Assembly (NCBI GenBank): GCA_036362985.1
Contig: JAYGXS010000006.1
Location: 17,042,289-17,106,288 of the forward strand
Origin: Ligula intestinalis
Taxonomy: Eukaryota > Platyhelminthes > Cestoda > Diphyllobothriidea > Diphyllobothriidae
Direction of reading: 5' to 3'
DNA: 64,000 nt
This document shows, one piece after another, positions 11,844 through 21,960 of the stretch. The notes beneath the pieces were generated by a model that was not told where the DNA came from, ran no database searches, and saw nothing but the letters and a program-made list of their open reading frames with translations. The first letter of the stretch is position 1, and each line of letters starts with the position of its first letter. A program made the position numbers and the translations under genes.

Positions 11844-12138
11844 ACAGCAGCCGGTGCCAAATTCTGAATACAGCGAAGCAGTCTTTGGGGAATGAGGTTG
11901 TTTGACGCGTATTTAGTGTGTATAGTTTCTTTAGTGACTGGATCGACTTTGGACAAACTCAAGCATTTCAAAGCTGCATCCCTGACTAGGAGAAGGCACC
12001 TCAAAAGATTAGTGACTGTGAACCTGAGGGAGTCGAGAGTTTCAAATATCTCGGAACGAGGCTCCTGCCGAAGGCACAGAGGAAATACGATACTGTCGGT
12101 AACAATCTATTATAGGGATCATCATGGAAAGCAAAAAC
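11844..12138 (+). pseudogene. Second partial RTE RT segment (copy 2)
   Basis: Near-identical counterpart of 8641-8935, within the right-hand copy of the assembly repeat. Confidence 0.5.
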
Positions 12139-13269
12139 GCTAGAATTCTGCAATACGTGACCGGTGGTAACAGGCCTTATGCGGTAGGGGAGTACGGAGC
12201 GCAGGAGAGAATATAAGAATCATCATATCAAACCAAAACAGGAAATAGCAGATAAAATTACTGTAATAGGCTAATATATACGACGAACAAGTGCGCGATA
12301 ATTGAAAACTAAAAAAACTAGTCGTGACACTTCAAGGGGTTCGAAAAGTCAAACGCGAAACGAATCCAACGTTCGTCAGCTTTGTCGGACGCTAATCGGA
12401 CCTGAAAATTCAAATCTATTTCTTCAGCCGGATAGCGGGTACTTTACTTCCGGAAAAATACCATGAACAAAATGTGGTGGTAAAGAAATGTTTGGATGAC
12501 TGTTAATAGTATTTTTAAGATGTTTTGCATACAAAATGCCATAAAAACCTCACTATGCAATGACAGAAACAAGCTTTTTTTCTGTGTAATTCTGTGCGTT
12601 TCTGCCTTTATATCACTAAAGATTTCCATGGAGAATTTAATGTAATAGGTGAATTAACTGTGTCCTACCTGTGTGGTGAGTAACACAGCCAACCCCAAAG
12701 TAGCAAAACAAAACATGCTTACTACTACAAAGTAAATGCAGATTTATGCAAAGTATAGATGGGCGTGGTGATCCCCATAATAGATTGTTACCACGTTGTC
12801 TCACCGGGTTTTCTCAAGCCTTGGAAAGTGCCTATGGACTCGATGTCACATCTACATGACCACAATGAGTCGCGCACACGATACGTCCGTCTGATCATTC
12901 CCTTGCTCGAGTTGTTAGCGCTCGGAAACGACGAGCGCAGCCCAAGTAACCGTCACTCCGTCTGGTAGGCAGAGGACGTCGTTTATAGTAATGGTAGGAT
13001 TACTGACCATCGGAAAACAGCACTAAAAGCCTTGATAATACTATTAATCACTTAATGACACACGAACTATCCCAAAGACTGTATATGAACGTTCACAGCC
13101 GGCAACCAGGCAGGTTCTAGCAAGTGAAACACACATCAACATACCAAAAACAGCTGAAGTCGTTTATTCTGTTCGCAAAAATCTCCCCAAAGACGATAAC
13201 ATCAAGTGAACTGTCCAGACTGTGGGGCCTATATTCATGCAGCGTATATATGGTAAATATGTCGCAGTG

Positions 13270-13510
13270 GGGCTGAAGTTAATAGGGGAAGACTCTAGCC
13301 GCTCCGATGTCCGGGCCCGGTTCCGTATGGCAAGAGAAGAAATGAGGCGCCAGTTGGGAGTACTGGGGTAGTCTGGACAGAAGTCGTGAAGAATAGGTTC
13401 GGGAGAAGTTGGCAGTCGGACCAGCGGGCGTACGCAGCTGCACTCATGTGTGAGACAATTGGCCAGACCGGATTGGGGTTAGCAGACGCTGGTGCGCACG
13501 TGCAAGCAGT
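13270..13510 (+). repeat. Dispersed repeat R2, unclassified
   Basis: The segment contains GCCCGGTTCCGTATGGCAAG and, about 100 bases on, AGAAGTTGGCAGTCGGACCA, followed by an ATTGGCCAGACCGG block. Diverged relatives occur at 18090-18330 and 62755-63010 on the plus strand and at 23460-23640 on the minus strand. No ORF is shared. The left part also ends copy 1 of the assembly repeat (10070-10213). Confidence 0.55.
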
Positions 13511-13589
13511 CGCCAGAGGCTAGGGGTTGAACTTTGCACTCGGAATTGAACAACTACAGCTGTGCTAATTCAAGAAAACCAAACAAAAT

Positions 13590-14410
13590 TCTGAAGTTTA
13601 TTCAATGTCGTATAATCCGAAGATATTTCCGCAAGACCAGGATGCTGGCTTCTGAGCGACTATCCTTCCAACTGCCTGTAAATAAGACACTCTAAAAAAC
13701 GACTATTTAATTAGTATTCATAATTTTTTGCGGATTTTTGGTTCTCATATAGATTTCGATATATTTTACGAACAATCTACATAAAAGATTCTGTCATGTA
13801 CTCAATTCGTAGAAAATGACGTCTTCTTTAGCTTCTATAGTTTAAAAAAGGTATCTTCCTATTTAAAAATTGTTTACACTTACCAAATAATTGTTAGCCC
13901 GACTTGTCATTACACTTGCTTACAGGGTTTCCAATTTGCAAGTCGTATACTTTCCGTCTAGGGAAAATCAAATTTCTCCACGCTATAAGGAAGAAAGGAC
14001 GTAGCGTTCATCAAAATTCACAATGGATGTGGGACTTTGTGCTTCATTTTATAAGCAACATTAACAAATATATGGAAACACTCTATTATGAATGGACACT
14101 TCATGGTTTAAAATATCAAATAATTATTGACTTTCCTAAAACCTATAAATGTCATTTCTTCCTATGTAACATGTAAAGAAGACGAATTTCTCTATCAATT
14201 GAGTACAGGAAAGAATATTTTCATGAGTGTGTTCCATAAAATATACGTAAATTTATAATACCCTTGCATATAAATATAAAATGCACATTACTTAAGTAGC
14301 CATTATTCACGGAGTATTGTCTTTTGGAGGCGATCTCAAAGAAGCTCACTCTACAGCCGACATCCTGGTGGGACTGAAATATTTAAGGACTATGTTGCGG
14401 GATACATAAT
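13590..14410 (+). repeat. Dispersed repeat R1, unclassified, copy 1
   Basis: This stretch aligns by eye in the same orientation with 24210-24980. Shared blocks include AAGATATTTC, CAGGATGCTGGCTT, AAGATTCTGTC, TACTTAARTAGCCAT and AAGAAGCTC, in the same order with similar spacing. The open frame 13904-14176 is not conserved between the copies, so no protein is suggested. Confidence 0.6.
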
Positions 14411-14881
14411 CTTACAGCCCTACCTAATTAGTTTTTTCCTATCTAAAACATTTCAGAATATAGTCTGATATTTAATGAGAAAGTAAATCTACTTTATTTA
14501 CTGGAGGAAACTTCTGATTAAGCAGCCGATAAGCCTCTACTCGTGCACACTGCCTCCTACTGTTCCTTCTAGCGTATACCCAATTATTCTAGTGTTATTC
14601 CGGGATCTATTTTCTTTTTCGGCTGTTATCCAGAACCCGCTTCAGTACTGCTGTTCTCACCACAATATTCTTCTTGTAACGAGTACTCACATTGTTTGGC
14701 TTCGGTTGGCCAAATAATCTTGTGTGCTTTCGATTTGACCTTGAGAACATTTGTGCGTGGCAGCTGATTGCCGGTACGCAAAGATGTGACACGCACCATT
14801 CAGTGGACAGTCCACTTTACGCTTGCATCCCTCTTGGCACATTTCTATTCTGCTTATTTACCAATACTTCACATTTTTCAG

Positions 14882-14990
14882 CTGTTCTCAAAATTCAACC
14901 AGAGTTAGCAGTGTGGAGCCCCGGCTATTCCAGCCCAGGTGATCCATTCATTGCAAACATCACCCTCCTCTACAAGACTGCGCGTGTGGA
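14882..14990 (+). CDS. TMEM231: TMEM231, fifth coding exon
   Basis: The exon follows a CACATTTTTCAG acceptor, starts in phase 1 and ends in phase 2 before GTAAGT. It encodes TVLKIQPELAVWSPGYSS followed by DPFIANITLLYKTARVE, matching the human order VLNDPNPIW, then DAPFVINAIIRYPVEV, which leads into the second membrane helix. The phase agrees with the exon ending at 7115 on one side and the exon starting at 20106 on the other. That linkage crosses the scaffold gap and so supports the order of the two contigs. Confidence 0.85.
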
Positions 14991-16638
14991 GTAAGTTTAG
15001 CGTGCTTTTTCTTACGTCAGCTGGTCCTGCAATGCTCCTGATTTTGTGCATCTTGTTTGATAGTCGTTGTGGTTTCGAAGGCATAAAAATATAACAACGT
15101 CGATAGCGCCTGCTACAAGGAGGCATAGTCGATCCGGGCTCTCTATGTGCGGCTGAGAAACCGTTCATATAATGAAGGGGTAATGATAGCTGGTGTAACT
15201 CCACATTGCAATTTGTAACCAGGGGATCCTATCAAAACGGTAGTGGGAGCAATAGGGGGTATTTAGGAGTGAAAAATATAGCTAAAGAGTACGAAAAGGT
15301 AAAGATAAAAATAAGGATATTCGTAAATAAGAAACACGGTGTTTAAGTGTGCTTTTAGGTTTATGAAGCAGCGTTTGCATTGTAAACCAATGTGTCGTGA
15401 CAGGTGCGTCGCTAAGTGTCCGACAGAGCGTTATCGATCGCTAATTAACTAACTTCCCGAAACTGTAATCAATCAATAATGGCTATTAATAGATAATCCA
15501 TTTATCAATTATAAGTTAAACAAATCCATGATAATAAACGTAATTTTGAACTTCAAGAATGACGAAACTAGGGTTATTTTAAGACGTGTGAACGCTCATC
15601 CACACAAAGAACCTATTACACTAGCTATACTGGCATTCTCCTCGATATTGTAGTATTTTGATTAGCTGCATTCAGTGTCTTCCTGTGTGGTCCTTCGAAA
15701 AATCCGAAGGAAACGTGCGTTTTTGAAGGAACATTCATTTTGAACTTTCAAAAGAAGATGCGACGTACGTGGACTCTGAAAATTCACGAGTTTGAAGAGC
15801 AGGGGAGACTTGAGTACTTCATTATAAGTTTTTTTTTCAGTTCCAATTTATTCGAACTGGGAAGATATGTCCAAGGTTCTCTGTAGACTGCGTTTATGGT
15901 AGCCAATATCTTACCATGTTTTCTAGCAAGGTTAGGTGCTGAGTTCGTTGTGTGAAAGTGGCCAAGTCACGCTCAAAAAGTCAATTGGCAAACACATGTT
16001 TTTGGTAATTCGCCATGAGATCATTGGAATTTCATGAAAAATGGAGTTGTGAGGCCTAGATGAAGTTTATATATGTTTTGGGGGAAAGAACTCGCGATAC
16101 TCTTCCTTCGCAAGTGACCTGTGTTGAGGAGGTTAGAGCTGGGATGGGAGCGCTGTTTGTGTGTCCAATATACGGAGTGCATTTATTGCTGTCAAGAAGT
16201 TGGTACGGGTCGCGATTGTCATACGCAGTGGACCAGGTAAGACAGACTGCTTGTATCAACGTATTCTGATAATAAAGCACTGGATTTGTGGCAGTCCGTA
16301 ATGAACGTCATCGTGCCTTCGCCTGCCAAGCTTTGCGCTCGCGCATGACAATCTACTCCACACACTCTTTTTCGATCCGCTATGAAAGCCGCCTACGCTA
16401 TCCGTCCCATTGTCGGGTCAAAGCTGCATGAGGTTTGATCCTATCCTCTAGAAAGTTTGAAGCAAACCAATCTGCACCATTCCCCGACTGGCTGCAGGCA
16501 GCATAGGACATGTCCCGCGTCCCTGTAATCCCGCACGCACAGGCACACACACGCAAGAACTACTGGCCTGAGAGGACTGCGAGTTACACCTGTTCTTTTG
16601 CTAATATGTTGGATACTTACCTTAAAAATAATGCGTAT

Positions 16639-16655
16639 TTCTCTCTCTCTCTCTA
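16639..16655. repeat. (CT)n microsatellite
   Basis: A short run of CT dinucleotides interrupted by one A near its end, within a TMEM231 intron. Confidence 0.8.
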
Positions 16656-18089
16656 TCTCTTAAGTCCTTTCTCATAGCAAACACTGTCCAGCCTCACCCG
16701 TCTTCTCAGACTTGTGGTTTGGGAAAACTTATTTTCTCTGCCCCGCCGTTATTTCAACAGATTCACTAGCCAAGTAGCCACTACCTGGGCTGTTGCTAGC
16801 AGCCGCTGATGTATGTTTTTAGAATATTGTGGTGGTGCCTAGTACACAAGCTAAAAGGGGCCTTTGGTATCATGCGAGAATTGAGCTTGAACTCGAACGG
16901 TTTGTATCTTTAGCTACTCAGGTAGATATGTGTTCGTATATCCCTTGATTTTTACCCCATCCAGTCCTGTAGGCTTACACCATTAAATCTTTAATGGGCT
17001 GCGTTCAACCATTGAGTTTTGGTAAGAACTGAAGATAGAAAATCCCCGGTATAAAGGAAGGTCAAATAGCCCTGTCTTAGCCCAACCCTAAATTTAACCC
17101 TTATATTAACCCGTCTGGAATTTAGCGCAAGACCCCTTGAATCAGGGGCATTCGTAATCTCGTGTGGTGTCTTCGCAGGAAAAATACTCCTTGGGATCCA
17201 TATTTATTCCCAGTCACTTTTGCGGCCCGCATTCTTAATTAACAAAATTGTTACTGATAAAATTTAGGTACCGTTACTTGTTAGCTTTCAGTTGGTACCT
17301 GCGCTGCCAGCATGGCAATTCGTACAAACTGCGTTCACCACTGGCTGCCTGTTGGCAGTTTCTGAATACTATGCGGTTAATCCGCTGAGGCTGATAGATT
17401 CTGGCTCAGGTATTTAGTTAAACCTAAGGCTGCTGACTTAAATGGGTCAATTCTTTTTCACAGTGCTGTTGAATTTATTTTCAGTAGTCATTCTGACAAT
17501 CGAGCAAAGTGGAATTGTATTAAAAGGGCCACTGTGGCCGCATACAGGATGTATATTGACCCCCAACGAACAGGGTTAGTCCGAAGACTTTTTTCTCATG
17601 ATTGCCGTGGGAATGGTCTTCCGTGTTCTGCGCGCCCTCTCGGGGGATACCCACATAAAGGAAATTTACTTGAAACCTATAACTTTAACTTGATGCGGTC
17701 ATACCATCTTGTCTTTAATTACCCTCCCCTCTCCGCTCCCGAAGGCTTCTGAGGTGTGTGCGCTGCCATAGGTGTTTCGGCTTTCTGCTATCAGCGATCC
17801 GCTACCTACAGAGACGTATGATAATGCGCACAGTGTCACCAGGAGTCTTACAGCTGTCGGTTGTCAGTGAATCAGTTGTCAGAGAATCAGCTGTCCATTG
17901 CGCGCGGTTGTTAAGTGCCGTCCTGCGTGCCCACTTCGGGCTGTCCTTAATGGTTGGAAGTTGCCAACTGTCATGTACCTTATTTTTCACTTGACACAGT
18001 TACACGAATTTCTACAATTCCAACTTTTCGCTTACCTTCGTTAAGTGCCTATTGCAGGGAGTTAAGTTAAACCCTGGCAACTGTGATCT

Positions 18090-18330
18090 TCAGACCATGG
18101 TAACGTAGTGGAGAACAAGTCGGTGGAGGCCAGAATAGTAGGAACAGTATATTGTGTACGCAGAGGAACGAAGAATAGATGGAAAGGGTTCTGACCTCGG
18201 AGCACACGTCATTCCACTGGAGCGCCGTGGACCTAAAAATGTGGGAATAGTTACAAGGGCCCAGAGCGAGCATTCGGTGAGTTAGCTTCAAGCTGCTGAT
18301 TGGCCCGACCAGTGTGAGGTGCGTGCGTGC
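18090..18330 (+). repeat. Dispersed repeat R2, diverged copy
   Basis: This copy is recognised by GTAGTGGAGAACAAGTCGGT (compare GTAGTGGAGAACAGGTTGGA on the minus strand near 23500) and by a GATTGGCCCGACCA block downstream. It is the least complete of the four copies. Confidence 0.4.
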
Positions 18331-19130
18331 GCCCCAGCCGTCCGAGGGCAAAGGTTACGCCTTGAAGGCGGACATCAGCCATCGTGCTGGGTAAAGCGAC
18401 TGGGTGGCACCTGTGTCATGCAGCGGCAGAAGGTCGGCGAAACACGCTTGTCTGGGCTTTTAGCAAGTAGCTATGCTTCCAATTAGGTCAATAATCACAG
18501 AAATTTTAAAGTTGCAAAACGTCCCAGCAGAGACTTCAGAAGGGCAGTGGGCAAGCGTACGTAAGCTTTACACGAATTCTCATCGGGCCGGTAAATTTAT
18601 ATAGGAACGGCATAAAAGTTAAAACATGATCGTCTTTCCATACAAGTGAATCTTGGGAATAGGGGTGGGGGGAGGTGAGTTGATAAGCAAAGGCTGGTTA
18701 TGCGGAGGCATGGGTTTTGTGCAGCCGGTCCAAGGGGAGAGAGATGAGAGAGAGAGAGAGCACGGACGAGTGCATGTAGTTAAGCGACCGCTGGCTATGC
18801 CAGGCGTGGCGCTTGTAGGTTATTTTCTTGTGTACATAATAGCGGCAGCTCAACCTGATAGCGATCTCTTCTGCTCTTGCTAGCAGGCGCTGACCCAGAG
18901 ACTTTGGATAAATTGGTGGGACCTTTAAATCGCCCGAAAGGCTTTGTTGGGGTCTGCATGATATCAGAAAGCAACAATGTGGACGATAATAAAGGTGTTT
19001 ATGCTCTTGACTTCATCTTTTATCAGCCGTGCAGGAAGGTGTTCCCTTTTCCTTTTGGATAAGCGCCGATACTACGACCAATATAACCTGATCCACTGGA
19101 GCAAGTAAATTAGTAGATGCACATGGAGGT

Positions 19131-19858
19131 TGGTTGGTAGCTCATTTTGGATCAGGGGTTTCCGCCGGAGTCTAAACTGGGTGCATTTGGGAGGCGGAGA
19201 AAAGCCGCGACCTCGGCCGGCTTGAGCCAAAGGTCCTCGGGGGTGAGTTGGGTGCCTGGCCGGGAACTGGAGACGAAGAGGTGACGGCAGTCATGCGGCG
19301 AGACTCTGCAGTCGGGTATAGAAGGGTCCAGCCGGTATTGGTTCTGGCGAAGGAGCATGCAGAAGCCACTGCGAAGCTGAGCCAGGGTACAACGAGTCAC
19401 CCGTGGGAGATGACGTTCTGAGGTGGCAATCGGAGGTGGATAGCCACTCAGGAGGACCGGGGAATGGTAGCTGGATATTGCATCTACAACTGATCTCTGG
19501 TGAAGGCGCTGGTAGCCTGTCCTGATGGCGGAGCCATCAACGGGTAGGTCTGAGAGAGACGAGGCGACAGCTGCCTGGTGGAGACCTCGGATAGACGTCC
19601 GGACGTTACGGCTAGGCTCGGGAGCGTTGCAACGATGGTGGTTCGGATGGCCAAGTTGTGAACAGGTCCACCAGAAATGCTGGTCGAGGAGTTTTTTGTG
19701 TGCGGCGACCGGCAGGACAGAAACCTCCGCATGAAGGTGATCGATGGGCGACATTTTATAGCAGTCCGTGATGGTACGGAGGGCACCATTCTGTACTGAC
19801 TGAAGGCGGCGGAGGCTGGAGGAGCTGATTGTTGGAGACCAGATTGATGCCACATAGG
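19131..19858 (-). pseudogene. LINE (2A/PHD family) 5'-truncated copy with target duplication
   Basis: On the minus strand the frame runs from ASIWSPTISSSSLRRLQS through CYKMSP, HFWWTCSQ, CNAPEPSRNVR and VTRCTLAQLRSGFCMLLRQ to LTPEDLWLKPAEVAAFL and a stop near 19152. This is the post-RT C-terminal region of the family seen intact in order at 38470-40223. The insertion is bounded by TGCACATGGAGGT at 19118-19130 and 19859-19871, a 13-base target duplication. Only about 730 bases arrived, which is typical of 5' truncation. The frame is still open across its length, so the insertion may be fairly young. It lies in a TMEM231 intron, antisense to the gene. Confidence 0.85.
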
Positions 19859-20105
19859 TGCACATGGAGGTGGTCTGGGCTGCAGCCTGTCCTTTCCTTC
19901 CCCGTTCAAGACCTTGTTGGTTGAGAATAATAACCAAACTCTCGATGCTGGGAAGGTTCGTGACACGGCTTTGTCAGTCCAGAAAAAACGCTACAGAGGC
20001 CACATCTCTCGACCCCGCATTACTATATTTAGTTGTGTTTCTTCTCAGTTAGACCGACTTCTCCCTGGTCCTCTGTACTTATTAATTTCATATCATTTCA
20101 CTTAG

Positions 20106-20253
20106 GAGACCAGTCGATTTTTGGCAGCAAATTCTGTACGGATGGATCCAATATCTGCCCCTCCTGGTCTTCTGTCTCTACGCATCAAATCAAATCCAGT
20201 ACTTCGCCTTCTTGAACAACTTCTTCGATAATTGTTTGGTTAAATCGGGCTAA
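20106..20253 (+). CDS. TMEM231: TMEM231, last coding exon with stop
   Basis: After the acceptor TTCACTTAG the first base completes the codon GA|G, and the frame reads ERPVDFWQQILYGWIQYLPL, then LVFCLYASNQIQYFAFLNNF and ends LVKSG, TAA at 20251-20253. This corresponds to the human segment PGFWEMVKFAWVQYVSI followed by a hydrophobic helix and a RIKIFVFQNQ tail, so it contains the second membrane span and the short cytoplasmic end. The C-terminus is shorter than in human. The matching phase and the AATAAA downstream make it the terminal exon. Confidence 0.87.
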
Positions 20254-20309
20254 TCGTGCTGTCGATTCATTGCAGTCTTGCATACCTCATTTTCACCCTT
20301 TTTTGTATT

Positions 20310-20315
20310 AATAAA
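20310..20315 (+). promoter_or_regulatory. Polyadenylation signal of TMEM231
   Basis: AATAAA lies 57 bases after the TMEM231 stop codon, in a T-rich then A-rich context. Confidence 0.65.
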
Positions 20316-20639
20316 AGCCTTTGAAAGTTTTCATATTTCGGGTCATCAGAAATCCGCACTCTTCAGCCTTCCTCCTCCTAGATAACAATTCTCAAAATCA
20401 ACCCTCTCCCGGATGCTGAAGGTCCGAATAGTGCTTTCTGTCCTTGACTCACTGCTTATTTCTTGTAGAGGTGGCAAGAATAAAGATCAGAATAAGCGAT
20501 CGCTGAAATATGTTTCTTGGCCCGACCTTTAAGATTCTCACTCTAATTGATAATCGGGGGGATGACAGGTAAAAGTGTCTGTAGCACAAGAAGTGCGGTA
20601 TTTATAAGGCGTAGTTACCATGCCACCACGTGCTTACTA

Positions 20640-20995
20640 TAATAATCAGTTCTTGTAATCACTATTGGAGGTCGTATTTGATGCGATGATTGCTTTTAAA
20701 TTGGTGCCCGCGTCGTTAATGTCCGCTATTTGATCCCCCGTGTTTGATGTTGGCGTGATCATTACTCGACTGTTTGGCTGGTCGTCACTGAAATTAGTGG
20801 TCACTATCCTAATTATTATACTATGTGGTGGCATGGCAATAACGCCCTGTAAATACTGCACTCATAATATCTACACATGCGAGTGCCTCTGATGATGGAT
20901 TCGAGTAAGAATGCGAAAAACCATGCCAAAACTTCCCGTTCTACTGATCGGATCTTTTTCTGAACTGCATCCTAGAACTCGCCTTTTCAGACACA
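20640..20995 (+). mobile_element. Penelope-like terminal fragment
   Basis: The order of blocks is the same as in the other Penelope ends of this window: a GGCATGGCAATAACG block, TGTAAATACTGCA (a TATAAATACTGCA variant), then CTGATGATGGATTCGAGTAA with GCGAAAA, then CTGATCGGATCTTTTTCTGAA near 20944. Compare 847-970 and 26150-26310. There is no coding sequence. The CTGATGA and GAAA pair resembles a hammerhead ribozyme core, which is known in Penelope-like elements. Confidence 0.5.
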
Positions 20996-21289
20996 TGATA
21001 AACTAGATGGCGTTATCGATAGATGCATGCTACCATTGGCACCGAACAGGCAGAGCGGGCTACATCCTTAAAGTAGCTGATGAACCAACAATCCGCCAAG
21101 TCTTTGGAGGGAAGAACGTTCACGTTCCAGGTATTTGCATGGGTAAAGGAGTAGCTGCGGACTTCTCGCTTCGTCCGTGCATATTTTCTTTCTTTGTCTA
21201 CCAGGTCCTATCCTGGAGCTTTTTTCCATAGCAATTAATTTACAGAGCACATGTGGGTATACTTGAAGGAGGAGAGCCATAAACATTCT

Positions 21290-21960
21290 GGTACCTTCTG
21301 CTGTACATTAAGAATGTATCAGAAGAAATGGAACGTATCGCTGCCGAATTCAGTGTGTCTGGCCCATCGTCCGACAGCTACTATACGTACTCAAGTCGTG
21401 CAAAAAAGACCGACTGAATGCAAACGAGCAGTATGGCGTCGTTTATCAAGTACCATGTCGCGACTGTTCATGCCATTATACAGAGCAGACGGGATGACGG
21501 ATTGGCTCGTGAATAATGGAGCACAAACAGACAGTGCAGAAAGGCGGTCCACTGTTTCTGATCGCCACCCACGCCTTGTAGGATGGGCACGAATTCAACT
21601 TAACGGGCATAATGACGCGAGCCAGTAATAACACGGGACGAGAATTACTGGAGACTTGGGTCATCAGCATGTTGACATATCCCCTTCTCCCCCTCTTTGC
21701 TATCACGCCCCTCGTTCGTGCGTTCCAATTCCCAGCCAAGGACGCACACCATGATGACGGAATGGGCGTGGACTCAACCTATTACGAGTTCTATCCCCTC
21801 CCCTCATTTTTTTCTCGTATCTAAAAAACATAACACGTCAATACTCGCTGCGGTCTGATTGTCTCTGAAAATGGCCTCTTGTACGAAGCCGAAAGCTCAG
21901 ACAAATACAAATGTTGTTCCAGTGATCGCGACTTCGTCTTTTTTGATACCTGAAGGTCTT
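21290..21960 (+). pseudogene. Penelope-like element, GIY-YIG endonuclease fragment and 3' end
   Basis: Penelope-like retroelements join a telomerase-related reverse transcriptase to a C-terminal GIY-YIG endonuclease. Here shifted frames give VSLAHRPTATIRTQV-like N-side residues, a CSCHYTEQTG-like block, WSTN for an EHK-like block, and then, in the frame at 21612, ASNNTGRELLETWVISMLTY, the typical end of the domain. At least two frameshifts and stops are present. The 3' end carries TTGTACGAAGCCGAAAGCTC and TGTTCCAGTGATCGCGACT (21870-21940), shared with 34205-34265. Only the C-terminal part is present, 1.0 kb beyond the TMEM231 polyadenylation signal. Confidence 0.75.

Larger units (their letters stand above)
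10314..13416. repeat. 3.1 kb near-identical repeat, copy 2 (right contig start)
   Basis: This is the partner of 7111-10213 at a constant offset of 3203 bases. It begins GCCCAGTAGG, that is inside the TMEM231 exon ending at 7115, and its right end at 13416 is continuous with unique sequence. Unlike copy 1, it therefore shows the true downstream neighbour. Confidence 0.95.
14991..19117. other. TMEM231 intron, mostly unrecognised
   Basis: No coding exon is seen. The stretch contains a (CT)n run at 16639-16655, a (GA)n run at about 18736-18760, and repeat R2 at 18090-18330. The open frames at 16056-16280, 17534-17752 and 17758-17994 resemble nothing I know. Confidence 0.55.

Noticed and set aside
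7111..13416. A true tandem duplication within TMEM231
   Set aside because: Both copies end exactly at the N gap, which fits a contig overlap better.
16040..16290. Open frames on both strands around 16056-16280 as a conserved small protein
   Set aside because: Both strands are open at once, which argues for chance or an unrecognised repeat.
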